Below are positions 8,796 to 21,535 of a stretch of DNA of 64,000 nucleotides, piece after piece. Location: contig NZ_JASSOT010000054.1 in NCBI RefSeq assembly GCF_030238365.1, positions 1 to 64,000 of the forward strand, in the 5' to 3' direction. The stretch comes from Lelliottia wanjuensis (lineage in GTDB: Bacteria; Pseudomonadota; Gammaproteobacteria; Enterobacterales; Enterobacteriaceae). Each line of letters begins with the position of its first letter. The stretch's first letter is position 1. A program made the translations under genes and the position numbers. The notes under the pieces were generated by a model that did no database searches, was not told the origin of the DNA, and saw only the letters and a program-made list of their open reading frames with translations.

Positions 8796-10034
8796 CTAAA
8801 CCGCACCGCGCTTAGGCAAGAACCCCCACAGCCCCGCCAGCATCACGACGGCGTACAAACTCTTCCAGCCAATCATCACCAGCAGCAGCAAACACAGCAC
8901 TCCGCCGATGATTGCCAGCGTCTTAAATCGTCCTTTCAGCAACCGACACCCCGCCAGCATGCACAGCAGATAAATCATGATGAAAATGCCGTTGGCGTAG
9001 ACGATCAGCGCGTCCAGATTGATGTTCAGCCAGTAGATCCCCAAAGTGCTCAGCACGCAGCAGCTCAGCACCGCGTTCAGGGCGTTCAGCGGCAGCTGAC
9101 GTTTTGACAGGCGCGACAGTCGGCTGTCCGGTTTGTATTGCGCCTGAGACCACACCAGACGGGCGAAACTCTGAATATAGATGTTCAGGCTGGCGAAGCA
9201 GGCGAGATAGCCGATCACGCAGGCAATCCATAACGCTTTGACGCCAAACAGCTGCACCACAATACCCGGCAGCGATGCCGCCGCGGCCGCTTCAGCGCTG
9301 TACGCGTTGAAGTGCAACACCAGCACCGTACAGGCCCAGTAGACCGTGCCCGCCAGCAGCAGGCCAATCATCAGCGCGCGCGGGAAATCGCGCTCCGGCT
9401 GTTTGAATTCCGACGCCAGATGGGCAAACGCCTCCAGGCCAACAAAACACCAGAACATCACCGAGAGCGCGGCGAAGAGCTGAGAATGATCGACGTCGGC
9501 GATGGCCGGGAAGGGAATTTCGCTGACGTGGATATCGCCGGCCCACCAGATGGCGGCAATCAACGCAACGATCAGCACCGCGACCAGCGTTTGCAGATTG
9601 GCGCTCGAGCTGGCCCCGCGCGAGCCCACCCACCAGACGATCGCCAGCGTACCCAACTCAGCAAACAACAGCTGTTCATCGTGCCAGCCAAACAGCGCCT
9701 GACCAAAACCAGTGGCGATGTGCAGGGCGGCAGGGAGACCGACAGGAATCACCGACAGGAACAGCCAGCCGGTCACCCGCTCCAGCCGTGGGCCAAACGC
9801 CATGCCGACAAAATGCGCCACGCCGCCCGCGCTCGGGAAATGTCGTCCCAGCGTCGCAAAGACGATTGCAATCGGAAAGACCAGCACAATCAGCACTGGC
9901 CACGCCCACAGGCTGTTATTCCCCGCCACCAGTGCCGCCAGCGCAGGCACCGCAAACACACCCGTTCCTAACAAGGAGGTGGAGAGCAAACCCACGCCCT
10001 GCGCCAGCCCCAGCTCCTGTTTGAGTCCACTCAT
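8796..10034 (-). CDS. yjeH: L-methionine/branched-chain amino-acid exporter YjeH
   Basis: A 412-residue APC-superfamily permease (E. coli YjeH 418) with about twelve membrane segments. The N-terminal LLSTSLLGTGVFAVPALAA is the glycine-rich first-helix motif of the family. E. coli YjeH exports methionine and branched-chain amino acids. It is convergent with fxsA and divergent from groSL, the same neighbourhood as E. coli. Confidence 0.93.
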   Translation of the reverse strand: MSGLKQELGLAQGVGLLSTSLLGTGVFAVPALAALVAGNNSLWAWPVLIVLVFPIAIVFATLGRHFPSAGGVAHFVGMAFGPRLERVTGWLFLSVIPVGLPAALHIATGFGQALFGWHDEQLLFAELGTLAIVWWVGSRGASSSANLQTLVAVLIVALIAAIWWAGDIHVSEIPFPAIADVDHSQLFAALSVMFWCFVGLEAFAHLASEFKQPERDFPRALMIGLLLAGTVYWACTVLVLHFNAYSAEAAAAASLPGIVVQLFGVKALWIACVIGYLACFASLNIYIQSFARLVWSQAQYKPDSRLSRLSKRQLPLNALNAVLSCCVLSTLGIYWLNINLDALIVYANGIFIMIYLLCMLAGCRLLKGRFKTLAIIGGVLCLLLLVMIGWKSLYAVVMLAGLWGFLPKRGAV

Positions 10035-10103
10035 TGACTTCGTCCTGCCACCATCAAAAGAGAGGCGATGGTAACACTTTCACAAATTTTTTTTCGGCTG
10101 CCC

Positions 10104-10132
10104 CTTGAAGGGGCAAAATCCGACCCCCATCT
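10104..10132 (+). promoter_or_regulatory. Sigma-32 heat-shock promoter of groSL
   Basis: A CTTGAA -35 (10104-10109) and a CCCATCT -10 (10126-10132) fit the sigma-32 consensus CTTGAAA / CCCATnT. The element lies about 80 nt before groS and resembles the E. coli groE promoter, including the surrounding CCCCTTGAAGGGG. Confidence 0.92.
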
Positions 10133-10152
10133 CTCAGGGCACCAGTCGGTAA

Positions 10153-10506
<354 letters not shown>

Positions 10507-10534
10507 TCCGCGAAACGATACTGAACGAATTTGA

Positions 10535-12190
<1,656 letters not shown>

Positions 12191-12197
12191 TTTGCCC

Positions 12198-12323
12198 CCA
12201 CGCCCTGCATCCTTCAGGCTGCAGATGCGTTGGCTTCGTCCGCGAACCCCAGTCACTTACTTGAGTAAGCTCCTGGGGATTCACGAACTTGCCGCCTTCC
12301 TGCAACCAGAATGATTTGGGCGT
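12198..12323. repeat. ERIC element, copy 1
   Basis: This 120-130-nt imperfect palindrome contains AGTAAGCTCCTGGGGATTCAC and the complement of the ERIC2 core (CCCCAGTCACTTACTT). It lies after groL and before the groL terminator, so it is transcribed as part of the groSL 3' untranslated region. It is in reverse orientation to copy 2 near 14600. Exact ends are approximate. Confidence 0.88.
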
Positions 12324-12339
12324 TTACGTCCCAGAATTG

Positions 12340-12373
12340 AAAAACCCCCGGACAGAAATGCCTGGGGGTTTTT
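12340..12373 (+). terminator. groSL terminator
   Basis: AAAAACCCCCGG pairs with CCTGGGGGTTTTT around a nine-base loop and is followed by CTTTT. The stem starts 150 nt after groL, beyond the ERIC element. Confidence 0.9.
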
Positions 12374-12447
12374 CTTTTGGTCATCTTTTTAGTATAAGGT
12401 TTACACACGGACAACTCTTGTCCAGCTTATTGAAAACGGGGAATAAC

Positions 12448-12801
12448 ATGCGCGTTAAAGTCTGTGCAGGGATCGTAGGGGCAGCGTTGCTGCTGGCGGG
12501 ATGTAGCTCCAGTAACGAGCTCTCCTCGGCGGGACAGGGCGTTCGCTTTGTGGAAGATAAGCCGGGCAGCGAGTGCCAGCTGTTAGGCACGGCAACCGGT
12601 GAGCAGAGCAACTGGATGTCGGGTCAGCACGGTGACGAAGGCGGCTCAATGCGCGGTGCGGCAAATGCGCTGCGTAACCAGGCGGCGGCAATGGGTGGCA
12701 ACGTGATTTATGGCGTGAGCAGCCCAACGCAAGGCATTCTGTCGAGCTTCGTGCCGACGGCAAGCTCAATGAACGGCCAGGTTTATAAGTGCCCGAATTG
12801 A
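12448..12801 (+). CDS. yjeI: Lipoprotein YjeI (DUF4156)
   Basis: A 117-residue lipoprotein of unknown function. A short signal peptide ends in the lipobox LLAGC (Cys at residue 19), so the mature protein is lipid-anchored. The body (GSECQLLGTATGEQSNWMSG; MRGAANALRNQAAAMGGNVI) matches E. coli YjeI, also located after groL. The ATG at 12448 gives the E. coli length; the frame stays open farther upstream but without a signal peptide. Confidence 0.9.
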   Translation: MRVKVCAGIVGAALLLAGCSSSNELSSAGQGVRFVEDKPGSECQLLGTATGEQSNWMSGQHGDEGGSMRGAANALRNQAAAMGGNVIYGVSSPTQGILSSFVPTASSMNGQVYKCPN

Positions 12802-12818
12802 GATAGGTGCGGGCTGAT

Positions 12819-12852
12819 GCCCTCACCCCGACCCTCTCCCACGGGAGAGGGC
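12819..12852. repeat. Short palindromic repeat (ccctctccc family), copy A
   Basis: GCCCTCACCCCGACCCTCTC runs into a 9-bp inverted repeat CCCTCTCCC / GGGAGAGGG. Near-identical units recur at 22758, 45829 and, shortened, at 63002, always between genes. Confidence 0.75.
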
Positions 12853-12862
12853 ACAAACACTA

Positions 12863-12888
12863 AAAACGGCAACGGGTGTTGCCGTTTT
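12863..12888. terminator. Bidirectional terminator between yjeI and epmB
   Basis: AAAACGGCAAC / GTTGCCGTTTT with a four-base loop is flanked by A's on one side and TTTTGCTTTT on the other. It can end both the yjeI and the epmB transcripts, which converge here. Confidence 0.9.
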
Positions 12889-12913
12889 GCTTTTACCTCT
12901 GCCACCTGCCTAT

Positions 12914-13942
12914 TTAGTTCTGCCGCAGCTGCAAATCCAGCGGCGTTTTGCTCGGTTCACCGCCAATCTCGCGCGCCAGCTTCGGCACCATATATCCCGA
13001 CACCAGCGTCAGCAGCTCCCGCATAATTTGCCGGGCTTCCTCATCGCTCACCATAAAATGCGCCGCACCCTGAACGCGGTCCAGCACGTGCAGGTAATAG
13101 GGCATCACCGAGGCATCAAACAGCGCATTGCTCAGATCGGCAAGTGCTCGCGCGCTATCATTCACACCGCGCAGCAGCACGCTCTGATTCAGCAGCGTCA
13201 CACCCGCTTTGCGCAGACGCGCCATTGCCGAGCGGAATGCGTCGTCGATTTCGTTGGCGTGGTTAATATGATTCACCAGCAGAGTTTGCAGTCGCGACTG
13301 TTCGAAGCGCGCAACCAGCGTGTCGGTTATACGCGCGGGGATCACAATCGGCAGACGGCTGTGAATGCGTAACCGCTTGATGTGCGGGATAGCCTCGAGC
13401 TGTGCCATCAGCCAGTCCAGCTCGTGATCTTTCGCCATCAGTGGATCGCCCCCGGAAAAGATGATCTCATCCAGCTCAGGATGGGCCGCAATATAGTCCA
13501 GCGCCACCTGCCAGTTGCGCTTATTGCCCTGATTATCGGCGTACGGGAAGTGACGACGGAAGCAATAGCGGCAATTTACTGCACATCCGCCCTTCACCAG
13601 CAGCAGGGCACGGTTCTGATATTTATGCAGCAAACCCGGCACCACGCTGTTCTGTTCTTCCAGCGGATCGGTACTAAAACCGGGCGCGGTCACGAACTCA
13701 TCCTGCGAGGTAAGTACCTGTTTCAGCAATGGATCGTCGGGGTTGCCTTTCTCCATCCGCGCGACAAACGCACGGGGGACACGCAGGGCAAAGAGGCGCT
13801 TTGCCTCACGGCCAGCGAGCAAATTTTCATCAGTGTCTATATTCAATAGACCCAGCAGTTCATCAGGACTGGTGATTACATCGGCAAGTTGCGATAACCA
13901 ATCTTCTCTGGACGGGGTATTTAGGGTTACAATATGCGCCAT
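12914..13942 (-). CDS. epmB: EF-P (R)-beta-lysine forming aminomutase EpmB
   Basis: EpmB is a radical-SAM, PLP-dependent lysine 2,3-aminomutase that turns (S)-alpha-lysine into (R)-beta-lysine for loading onto EF-P by EpmA. The 342-residue protein (E. coli 342) shows the radical-SAM cysteines in GGCAVNCRYCFRRHFPY near residue 120 and the SGGDPL motif near 164. A late lysine (VPKLAREIGG) probably holds PLP. It is divergent from efp, its pathway target, and epmA lies about 8 kb away. Confidence 0.96.
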   Translation of the reverse strand: MAHIVTLNTPSREDWLSQLADVITSPDELLGLLNIDTDENLLAGREAKRLFALRVPRAFVARMEKGNPDDPLLKQVLTSQDEFVTAPGFSTDPLEEQNSVVPGLLHKYQNRALLLVKGGCAVNCRYCFRRHFPYADNQGNKRNWQVALDYIAAHPELDEIIFSGGDPLMAKDHELDWLMAQLEAIPHIKRLRIHSRLPIVIPARITDTLVARFEQSRLQTLLVNHINHANEIDDAFRSAMARLRKAGVTLLNQSVLLRGVNDSARALADLSNALFDASVMPYYLHVLDRVQGAAHFMVSDEEARQIMRELLTLVSGYMVPKLAREIGGEPSKTPLDLQLRQN

Positions 13943-13983
13943 TTTGTGGCTTAGCTACCAGTTAACAATTTTCAGAGGGCCTT

Positions 13984-14550
13984 ATGGCGACTTACTATAG
14001 CAACGATTTTCGTGCTGGTCTTAAAATCATGATGGACGGCGAACCGTATGCGGTTGAAGCCAGCGAATTCGTTAAACCAGGTAAAGGCCAGGCATTCGCG
14101 CGCGTTAAGCTGCGTCGCCTGCTGACCGGTACCCGCGTTGAGAAAACCTTCAAATCTACCGACTCCGCTGAAGGCGCTGACGTTGTCGATATGAACCTGA
14201 CCTTCCTGTACAACGACGGCGAGTTCTATCACTTCATGAACAACGAAACTTTCGAGCAGCTGGCTGCTGACGAGAAAGCCGTTGGTGATAACGCGAAATG
14301 GCTGCTGGACCAGGCTGAATGCATCGTGACCCTGTGGAACGGTCAGCCTATCTCCGTGACTCCGCCTAACTTCGTTGAGCTGGAAATCATTGAAACCGAT
14401 CCAGGCCTGAAAGGTGACACCGCAGGTACCGGCGGTAAACCAGCCACCCTGTCTACTGGCGCCGTGGTTAAAGTGCCACTGTTCGTTCAGATCGGCGAAG
14501 TGATCAAAGTGGATACTCGCTCTGGCGAATACGTATCCCGCGTGAAGTAA
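13984..14550 (+). CDS. efp: Translation elongation factor P
   Basis: EF-P relieves ribosome stalling at polyproline stretches. The 188-residue protein has the three-domain layout. The modifiable lysine lies in the domain I loop [12 protein letters not shown] (K34). E. coli EF-P is beta-lysylated there by EpmA and EpmB and then hydroxylated. Both modification enzymes are encoded in this window, so the E. coli type of modification is expected here. Confidence 0.98.
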   Translation: MATYYSNDFRAGLKIMMDGEPYAVEASEFVKPGKGQAFARVKLRRLLTGTRVEKTFKSTDSAEGADVVDMNLTFLYNDGEFYHFMNNETFEQLAADEKAVGDNAKWLLDQAECIVTLWNGQPISVTPPNFVELEIIETDPGLKGDTAGTGGKPATLSTGAVVKVPLFVQIGEVIKVDTRSGEYVSRVK

Positions 14551-14558
14551 TTCATGTT

Positions 14559-14682
14559 TACCCTAAATAATTCGAGTTGCAGGAAGGCGGCAAGCCTGAG
14601 AATCCCCAGGAGCTTACTTAAGTAAGTGACTGGGGTGAGCAGGCGCAGCCAACGCACATGCAACTTGAAGTATGACGGGTAA
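14559..14682. repeat. ERIC element, copy 2
   Basis: This roughly 124-nt imperfect palindrome includes AAGTAAGTGACTGGGGTGAG, the ERIC2 core, and GAATCCCCAGGAGCTTAC. Its ends pair as TACCC...TTCGAGTTGCA against TGCAACTTGAA...GGGTA. It begins 8 nt after the efp stop and lies before ecnA. It is inverted relative to copy 1 near 12200. Confidence 0.9.
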
Positions 14683-14727
14683 TGAGTGAGGCGCAGCGCC
14701 TGCTGCGCCTGATTGATTCAGGCAGGG

Positions 14728-14862
14728 ATGATGAAACGTACCGTTAAAATTCTGCTGATGCTGGCACTCTCCAGCACCCTCCTTTCCGGGTGCAACACCG
14801 CGCGCGGAGTAGGTGAAGATATCAAAGCTGTTGGCCACGCGATCTCCCACGCAGCCAGTTAA
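14728..14862 (+). CDS. ecnA: Entericidin A (antidote lipoprotein)
   Basis: A 44-residue lipoprotein: MMKRTVKILLMLALSS..., lipobox LLSGC (Cys22), then NTARGVGEDIKAVGHAI. It matches E. coli EcnA (41). The entericidin pair was described as an antidote (EcnA) and a bacteriolytic lipoprotein (EcnB). The start may be either of two adjacent ATGs. It is encoded 107 nt before ecnB on the same strand. Confidence 0.9.
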   Translation: MMKRTVKILLMLALSSTLLSGCNTARGVGEDIKAVGHAISHAAS

Positions 14863-14969
14863 TCACGTCTAATACTCCGAAAAATTCTTCCTTTTCCGTC
14901 AACCGGCGGGATCTTGTCTATCCTTAAGTGGCTATACACAAATAACATTGGCTATAAAAGGAAGATATT

Positions 14970-15116
14970 ATGGTTAAGAAAACAATTGCAGCGATCTTTT
15001 CTGTACTGGTGCTTTCTTCAGTATTAACCGCATGCAACACCACGCGTGGCGTGGGTGAAGATATCTCTAGCGGCGGTAGTGCTATTTCTGGTGCAGCAAC
15101 GAAAGCACAGAATTAA
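14970..15116 (+). CDS. ecnB: Entericidin B (bacteriolytic lipoprotein)
   Basis: A 48-residue lipoprotein with the lipobox VLTAC (Cys21) and a short polar tail [19 protein letters not shown]. It is almost identical to E. coli EcnB. In E. coli, ecnB transcription depends on sigma-S and is repressed through EnvZ/OmpR. AAGGAAG precedes the ATG. A CTATAC hexamer lies about 33 nt upstream of the ATG and may be the -10. It is followed by a strong hairpin. Confidence 0.92.
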   Translation: MVKKTIAAIFSVLVLSSVLTACNTTRGVGEDISSGGSAISGAATKAQN

Positions 15117-15130
15117 TGATGTGATATCAG

Positions 15131-15163
15131 GACGGTACGGAACGGGGCTGCCGCCGTACCGTC
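15131..15163. terminator. Hairpin between ecnB and the LuxR-type gene
   Basis: GACGGTACGG pairs perfectly with CCGTACCGTC around 13 bases. It lies between two converging genes. There is no U-run on the plus side, so termination is plausible but weaker than usual. Confidence 0.55.
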
Positions 15164-15167
15164 AGCT

Positions 15168-15761
15168 TTACACTTCCTGAAGCGTCAAAAACGGTGAGAA
15201 GCGCGTGTCCATGTGCAGCTTCATACGGATATTGCGTTTGTAGGTATACACCGTCTTGCTGTTAATGCTGAGCTTCCCGGCAATATTCTGATTGCTGGCA
15301 CCTTCCATCCACAGTGCTAATACTTTCTCTTCCTGACGGGTCAGCAGGGGCGTCGCAATTTGCGGGATCTCGTAGCTGGCACAGGTACTTAATGCGTCAT
15401 TAATCACTCTCGCCAGGGTGTCCAGCGACGTGCTTTTGCACAGCGAAGCCCACAGCGGGAACTGCTTAATGTAGCCCGACATATCCAGCTTGATGTCGGA
15501 TTGCAGCAGAATAAAAGGCCGCGTCTCGCTGGCAATAAGCAGGGACGACAGCTGCTGGATATCACTCATATCCTGCATAAAACTGTTTAAATCGGCGATC
15601 ACCAGCGTGGGCTTCCATTGCAGGATATGCTCCCTGGCAAGAAACAGATTATTCAGCCCAGTGACCATAAAGGTGCCGGGGAATAACCCTGAATGATTGA
15701 GCCATGCTTCAAACCCGGAGCGGGTGAAGTGACAACGGTCAATCAAGAGAATTTTAAACAT
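15168..15761 (-). CDS. Atypical LuxR-type regulator, orphan
   Basis: A 197-residue protein with a receiver-like N-terminal part and a C-terminal LuxR helix-turn-helix at about residues 138-186 (LLTRQEEKVLALWMEG; NIAGKLSINSKTVYTYKRNI). The receiver keeps D8, D57 and K109, but the second acidic residue of the usual pair is replaced by R9. It therefore resembles phosphorylation-independent partners such as BglJ or RcsA more than a standard response regulator. No sensor kinase is nearby. E. coli K-12 has no gene here to my knowledge. Nearest neighbours are ecnB, which converges on it, and gdx, which diverges from it. The target is unknown. Confidence 0.8.
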   Translation of the reverse strand: MFKILLIDRCHFTRSGFEAWLNHSGLFPGTFMVTGLNNLFLAREHILQWKPTLVIADLNSFMQDMSDIQQLSSLLIASETRPFILLQSDIKLDMSGYIKQFPLWASLCKSTSLDTLARVINDALSTCASYEIPQIATPLLTRQEEKVLALWMEGASNQNIAGKLSINSKTVYTYKRNIRMKLHMDTRFSPFLTLQEV

Positions 15762-15947
15762 GTTTTTTTCGCATCAGGCAAAGGGCTCGGCTTGCTGCCA
15801 TCAGAAAGCACACCATCATAGGGAAGTCCGATGAGTACTAAATGGCTGAACTCCGCTGCATACTGAGGCTATTTCAGGCTTTAACCAGATTTTGCCAATT
15901 GTATTGAATTAAGATCGCTTTCTGAGCAAAATAGGCCTCTCATCTCT

Positions 15948-16000
15948 GCCTTGCGGGACGACCTGCAAGCGCTTCGACCACCGGGGACGGCCCCAGACTG
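15948..16000 (+). promoter_or_regulatory. Guanidine-II riboswitch (mini-ykkC)
   Basis: Two consecutive hairpins carry ACGR tetraloops. The first is CTTGCGGG-ACGA-CCTGCAAG (15950-15969), the second GGGG-ACGG-CCCC (15983-15994). They are 13 nt apart and end 29 nt before the gdx start, with the TAAGGAG ribosome-binding site after them. This is the defining architecture of the guanidine-II class, which frees the ribosome-binding site when guanidinium is bound. Confidence 0.92.
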
Positions 16001-16023
16001 TTATTTAAGTTAAGGAGCCTTAT

Positions 16024-16341
16024 ATGTCCTGGATTATTCTTTTGATCGCCGGTTTGCTGGAAGTGGTATGGGCCATCGGCCTGAAATACACCCACGGTTT
16101 CACCCGCCTGACCCCGAGTATCATTACCATCACCGCCATGATTGTCAGTATTGCGTTGCTCTCCTGGGCGATGCGCACGCTGCCGGTCGGCACGGCGTAT
16201 GCCGTCTGGACGGGGATCGGTGCCGTGGGCGCGGCGATTACCGGTATTTTGCTGCTGGGCGAGTCCGCGAGCCTGGCGCGTATTGCCAGCCTCGCGTTAA
16301 TCGTGGCGGGGATTATTGGGTTGAAGCTCAGCACCCATTAA
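16024..16341 (+). CDS. gdx: Guanidinium exporter Gdx (SugE)
   Basis: A 105-residue small-multidrug-resistance protein with four membrane helices. The essential membrane glutamate lies in [17 protein letters not shown] (E13). Gdx proteins export guanidinium in exchange for protons as antiparallel dimers. The guanidine-II riboswitch directly upstream confirms the Gdx subtype over drug-exporting Smr types. Its stop codon overlaps that of blc tail to tail. Confidence 0.96.
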   Translation: MSWIILLIAGLLEVVWAIGLKYTHGFTRLTPSIITITAMIVSIALLSWAMRTLPVGTAYAVWTGIGAVGAAITGILLLGESASLARIASLALIVAGIIGLKLSTH

Positions 16342-16868
16342 TGCGGCTGTTCGACCCAAATTAATTTCGACACATCAAACCCTTGTCGGGTCGCGACATC
16401 GAGCATTTGCTGCTTCATTTCGTCTGAAATGGTCGGCGTGCGCGAGAGGATCCACAGATAGTCGCGATCCGGCCCGCATACCAGCGCATGGCGATATTCC
16501 CGATCCAGCGCAATCACGTTATAGCCACCGTAGAACGGGCCAAAGAACGATACTTTCAGCGCGGCCCGACTCGGGTCGCCGGTAAAGTACGCTTTGCCGA
16601 TCGACTGCTGCCACATCCCACGCTCTGGGTTGTATCCCTTGTTAATCACCTGAATTCCGCCGTCATCCATGGTGCTGTAAGTTGCGGTGACGCGCTGTAA
16701 CCCGCGTTCAAAGCGATGATCCAGGCGGGCGATTTCATACCAGGTGCCGAGATAACGCTGTGCATCAAAGTTATTCACAACGGTGACGCCATTCGGCGGG
16801 GTAGGGGAACTACAAGCCACCACTAAAAACGCGGCTGTCACCGCGGCGATAACAGGCAAAATGCGCAT
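16338..16868 (-). CDS. blc: Outer-membrane lipocalin Blc
   Basis: A 176-residue bacterial lipocalin. The signal peptide ends in the lipobox LVVAC (Cys19), so it is lipid-anchored, probably to the outer membrane. The lipocalin motif [18 protein letters not shown] near residue 39 and the [14 protein letters not shown] strand near 133 are intact. E. coli Blc binds lysophospholipids and responds to envelope stress via sigma-S. It lies downstream of ampC on the same strand, as in E. coli. Confidence 0.95.
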   Translation of the reverse strand: MRILPVIAAVTAAFLVVACSSPTPPNGVTVVNNFDAQRYLGTWYEIARLDHRFERGLQRVTATYSTMDDGGIQVINKGYNPERGMWQQSIGKAYFTGDPSRAALKVSFFGPFYGGYNVIALDREYRHALVCGPDRDYLWILSRTPTISDEMKQQMLDVATRQGFDVSKLIWVEQPH

Positions 16869-16932
16869 AGAAGTTTCCTTGCTGTTTTTTTGTTAAGTGT
16901 AGATGACAGCAAGGAAAATGCGGGACAAAAGG

Positions 16933-18494
<1,562 letters not shown>

Positions 18495-18504
18495 TCAGGC
18501 CTCC

Positions 18505-18900
18505 TTACCAGAACAGTGCCACAAACAGAACAACCACAGTCACAACTGCAGTCACCGCCCAAAGCCCTTTAATCACAGGCTCCGGCCCCATTTTCTCGCC
18601 CTTCACGATAATGTTCGCGGCCTTCGGTGCCAGCTCAAACCAGGTTTTGGTATGCAGCAGCGCGGCGGCGAGCACGATCAGGTTCAGGATCACCACGATC
18701 GGGTTTTGCAGGAAGCCCACAAAACTGGCCCAGGTTTCCGGGCCGTGCTTCAATGCGAAAAGACCGTACATCAGCTCAAGGCTGAACCACACCGCTGGAA
18801 CCGCCGTGCCTTCACGCAGCATATAGAAGCGATAAAACGGCAGTTTCTTCCACCAGGTGGCCGGCATTGGCCGCACGTAGGCTTTGCGTTTAGTCGTCAT
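18505..18900 (-). CDS. frdC: Fumarate reductase membrane anchor subunit C
   Basis: A 131-residue membrane anchor with three helices. Residues SWWKK-type N-terminus ([20 protein letters not shown]) and [12 protein letters not shown] match E. coli FrdC. Two ATGs are adjacent at 18903 and 18900. The second is preferred because TAAGGAG then sits six rather than three nt away. It carries quinone-site and anchor functions with FrdD. Confidence 0.96.
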   Translation of the reverse strand: MTTKRKAYVRPMPATWWKKLPFYRFYMLREGTAVPAVWFSLELMYGLFALKHGPETWASFVGFLQNPIVVILNLIVLAAALLHTKTWFELAPKAANIIVKGEKMGPEPVIKGLWAVTAVVTVVVLFVALFW

Positions 18901-18910
18901 CATGCACTCC

Positions 18911-19645
18911 TTAGCGTGGTTTCAGGGTAGCGATAAGAAAGTCTTTCGAGCTTTCCACTTTACCCTGCTGAATAGCGGCGGCCGGGTCGACATGCTTCGG
19001 ACACACTTCCGAGCAATAACCCACGAAAGTACAACTCCACACGCCGTTCTGGCTGTTGAGCTGCGCCATACGTTCTTTCTTCCCGTGATCGCGGCTGTCT
19101 TCGTTGTAGCGATGCGCCAGCGTAATGGCCGCCGGGCCGATAAACTCCGGGTTCAGGCCAAACTGTGGGCACGCGGCATAGCACAGACCGCAGTTGATGC
19201 AGCCGGAGAACTGATGGTATTTCGCCATCTGCGCCGGGGTCTGGGTGTTTGGACCCTGATCTGGCGTGCGCGGGTTGCCGATGATGTACGGCTTAATCGC
19301 TTCCAGACTTTCGATAAAGTGGGTCATATCGACCACCAGATCGCGCTCAATCGGGAAGTTACCCAGCGCCTCGACCTTCATGCCTTTGGTGTACTCGCGC
19401 AGGAAGGTTTTACAGGCCAGCTTCGGCACTTTGTTGACCATCATGCCGCAGGAGCCGCAGATAGCCATGCGGCAGGACCAGCGATAGCTCAGGTCCGGCG
19501 CCAGGTTATCTTTGATGTACCCGAGCGCATCCAGCAGCGAGGTTTGCTCATCAAAAGGCACATCGTAGAAAGCGCTGTGCGGTGCGGCGTCCACTTCCGG
19601 GTTGTAGCGCACCACTTCAATTTTCAACGTCTGCATCTCAGCCAT
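18911..19645 (-). CDS. frdB: Fumarate reductase iron-sulfur subunit
   Basis: A 244-residue subunit that relays electrons from menaquinol to the flavin subunit. It has the 2Fe-2S cysteines ([13 protein letters not shown], and LAC) in the N-terminal half. The 4Fe-4S and 3Fe-4S ligands are in [12 protein letters not shown] near 149 and CSEVCPKHV near 205. The start at 19645 ([15 protein letters not shown]) gives the E. coli length and overlaps frdA by 8 nt. Confidence 0.97.
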   Translation of the reverse strand: MAEMQTLKIEVVRYNPEVDAAPHSAFYDVPFDEQTSLLDALGYIKDNLAPDLSYRWSCRMAICGSCGMMVNKVPKLACKTFLREYTKGMKVEALGNFPIERDLVVDMTHFIESLEAIKPYIIGNPRTPDQGPNTQTPAQMAKYHQFSGCINCGLCYAACPQFGLNPEFIGPAAITLAHRYNEDSRDHGKKERMAQLNSQNGVWSCTFVGYCSEVCPKHVDPAAAIQQGKVESSKDFLIATLKPR

Positions 19646-21428
19646 TCGCCTTCTCCTTCTTATCGGCGGCTTCCGCTTCTGCCCCATAAACACGTTTTGC
19701 TGGTGGCAGCGTGGTGATCTTCACGTCGCTGTAGTCCAGACGGGTGGTGCCGTCTGCGTCGCGGTAAGCGAGGGTATGCTTGAGGAAATTCACGTCGTCG
19801 CGTTCGGTACAGCCTTCGTCCAGACGCTGATGCGCGCCGCGTGACTCTTTACGTGCCAGAGCGGAGTGCGCCATACATTCGGCAACGTTCAGACCGTGAC
19901 CCAGCTCAATGGTGTAGAGCAGGTCGGTGTTGAACACGCTGGAAGTATCGGTAATGCGCACACGCTTGAAGCGCTCCTGCAGCTCCGCCAGCTTATCGAC
20001 GGTTTTCTGCATCAGCTCCGGCGTACGGTAGATCCCGCAGCCTTCTTCCATGGAGAGACCCATTTCGTCGCGGATTTTCGACCAGTTTTCCGTGCCTTCC
20101 TGGTTCACCAGCGCTTTCAGGCGTTTTTCGACATCCACCACCTGCGCGTCGAGCGCGGCGCTGTTGGCTTCACCAGCCGTTGCAGCGCGCTCCATCGCGC
20201 GTTCACCCGCCATGCGGCCAAACACCACCAGCTCCGCCAGCGAGTTGGAGCCGAGACGGTTTGCCCCGTGCAGACCGACGGAAGAGCACTCCCCGACGGC
20301 AAACAGCCCTTTAATGCGGGTTTCACACTGCTGATCGGTTTCGATGCCGCCCATGGTGTAGTGCGCGGTTGGACGCACCGGAATCGGCTCTTTCACCGGA
20401 TCGACGCCAACGTAGGCTTTCGCCAGTTCGCAGATGAACGGCAGACGTTCCAGCAATTTCTTCTCGCCCAGATGACGCAGGTCGAGATAGACCACATCGC
20501 CGCGCGGGGTAGAAATTGTGTTGCCTTTGCGCCACTCGTGCCAGAACGCCTGGGAGACTTTGTCGCGCGGGCCGAGTTCCATATATTTGTTTTTCGGCTC
20601 GCCGAGCGGGGTTTCCGGGCCCATGCCGTAATCCTGCAGATAACGGTAGCCATCTTTGTTGACGAGAATACCGCCTTCACCACGGCAGCCTTCCGTCATC
20701 AGAATGCCGGAGCCCGGCAGGCCGGTTGGGTGATACTGCACGAACTCCATGTCGCGCAGCGGAATGCCGTGATTGAGCGCCATGCCCATGCCATCGCCGG
20801 TGACGATCCCGCCGTTGGTGTTGTAGCGATACACGCGGCCTGCGCCGCCCGTCGCCATCACCACCGCATTGGCGCGGATCTGCATCAGCGTGCCTTCCAT
20901 CATGTTCATCGCCACCAGGCCACGCGCATGGCCGTCGTCGACCAGAATGTCGAGGACGAAGTGTTCGTCAAAGCGTTGAATTTGCGGGAACTGAAGGGAG
21001 GTCTGGAACAGGGTGTGAAGCATATGGAAGCCAGTTTTATCGGCGGCAAACCAGGTGCGTTCGATCTTCATCCCGCCGAATCGGCGCACGTTGACGCTAC
21101 CATCCGGGCGGCGACTCCACGGGCAGCCCCACTGCTCCAACTGGGTCATTTCCGTCGGGCAATGGTGGACAAAGTAGTCAACGACATCCTGTTCGCAAAG
21201 CCAGTCGCCCCCGGCAACCGTGTCGTGGAAATGGTATTCGAAGCTGTCATGATCCTGCGCAACGGCGGCGGACCCTCCTTCTGCGGCAACCGTGTGGCTG
21301 CGCATCGGATAGACTTTTGAAATCAGTGCGATTTTAGCGGTTGGATTCGCTTGGGCTGCAGCAATCGCAGCCCGTAATCCTGCGCCGCCAGCACCTATAA
21401 CGACAAGATCGGCTTGAAAAGTTTGCAC
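19638..21428 (-). CDS. frdA: Fumarate reductase flavoprotein subunit
   Basis: FrdA reduces fumarate to succinate in anaerobic respiration. The 596-residue protein (E. coli 602) has the FAD-binding [18 protein letters not shown] and the covalent-flavin histidine in [11 protein letters not shown] near residue 45. The catalytic region [13 protein letters not shown] lies near 229. The start is GTG 21428, preceded by GGAGGAATGTC, as in E. coli. It is slightly shorter near the C-terminus, which ends KKEKANG. An FNR-type promoter lies upstream. Confidence 0.97.
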   Translation of the reverse strand: MQTFQADLVVIGAGGAGLRAAIAAAQANPTAKIALISKVYPMRSHTVAAEGGSAAVAQDHDSFEYHFHDTVAGGDWLCEQDVVDYFVHHCPTEMTQLEQWGCPWSRRPDGSVNVRRFGGMKIERTWFAADKTGFHMLHTLFQTSLQFPQIQRFDEHFVLDILVDDGHARGLVAMNMMEGTLMQIRANAVVMATGGAGRVYRYNTNGGIVTGDGMGMALNHGIPLRDMEFVQYHPTGLPGSGILMTEGCRGEGGILVNKDGYRYLQDYGMGPETPLGEPKNKYMELGPRDKVSQAFWHEWRKGNTISTPRGDVVYLDLRHLGEKKLLERLPFICELAKAYVGVDPVKEPIPVRPTAHYTMGGIETDQQCETRIKGLFAVGECSSVGLHGANRLGSNSLAELVVFGRMAGERAMERAATAGEANSAALDAQVVDVEKRLKALVNQEGTENWSKIRDEMGLSMEEGCGIYRTPELMQKTVDKLAELQERFKRVRITDTSSVFNTDLLYTIELGHGLNVAECMAHSALARKESRGAHQRLDEGCTERDDVNFLKHTLAYRDADGTTRLDYSDVKITTLPPAKRVYGAEAEAADKKEKANG

Positions 21429-21535
21429 GACATTCCTCCAGATTTTTGTTTTTCCGCAACGTGAAGACCTAACAGGTTTCACTTGCCTCAGGGGCGGTTG
21501 CGAACGCGTTTCCACTGCTCCTTTATGGGTAAAAC

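Noticed and set aside
19866..21320. A 484-codon frame antisense to frdA
   Set aside because: Shadow of frdA with no domain.
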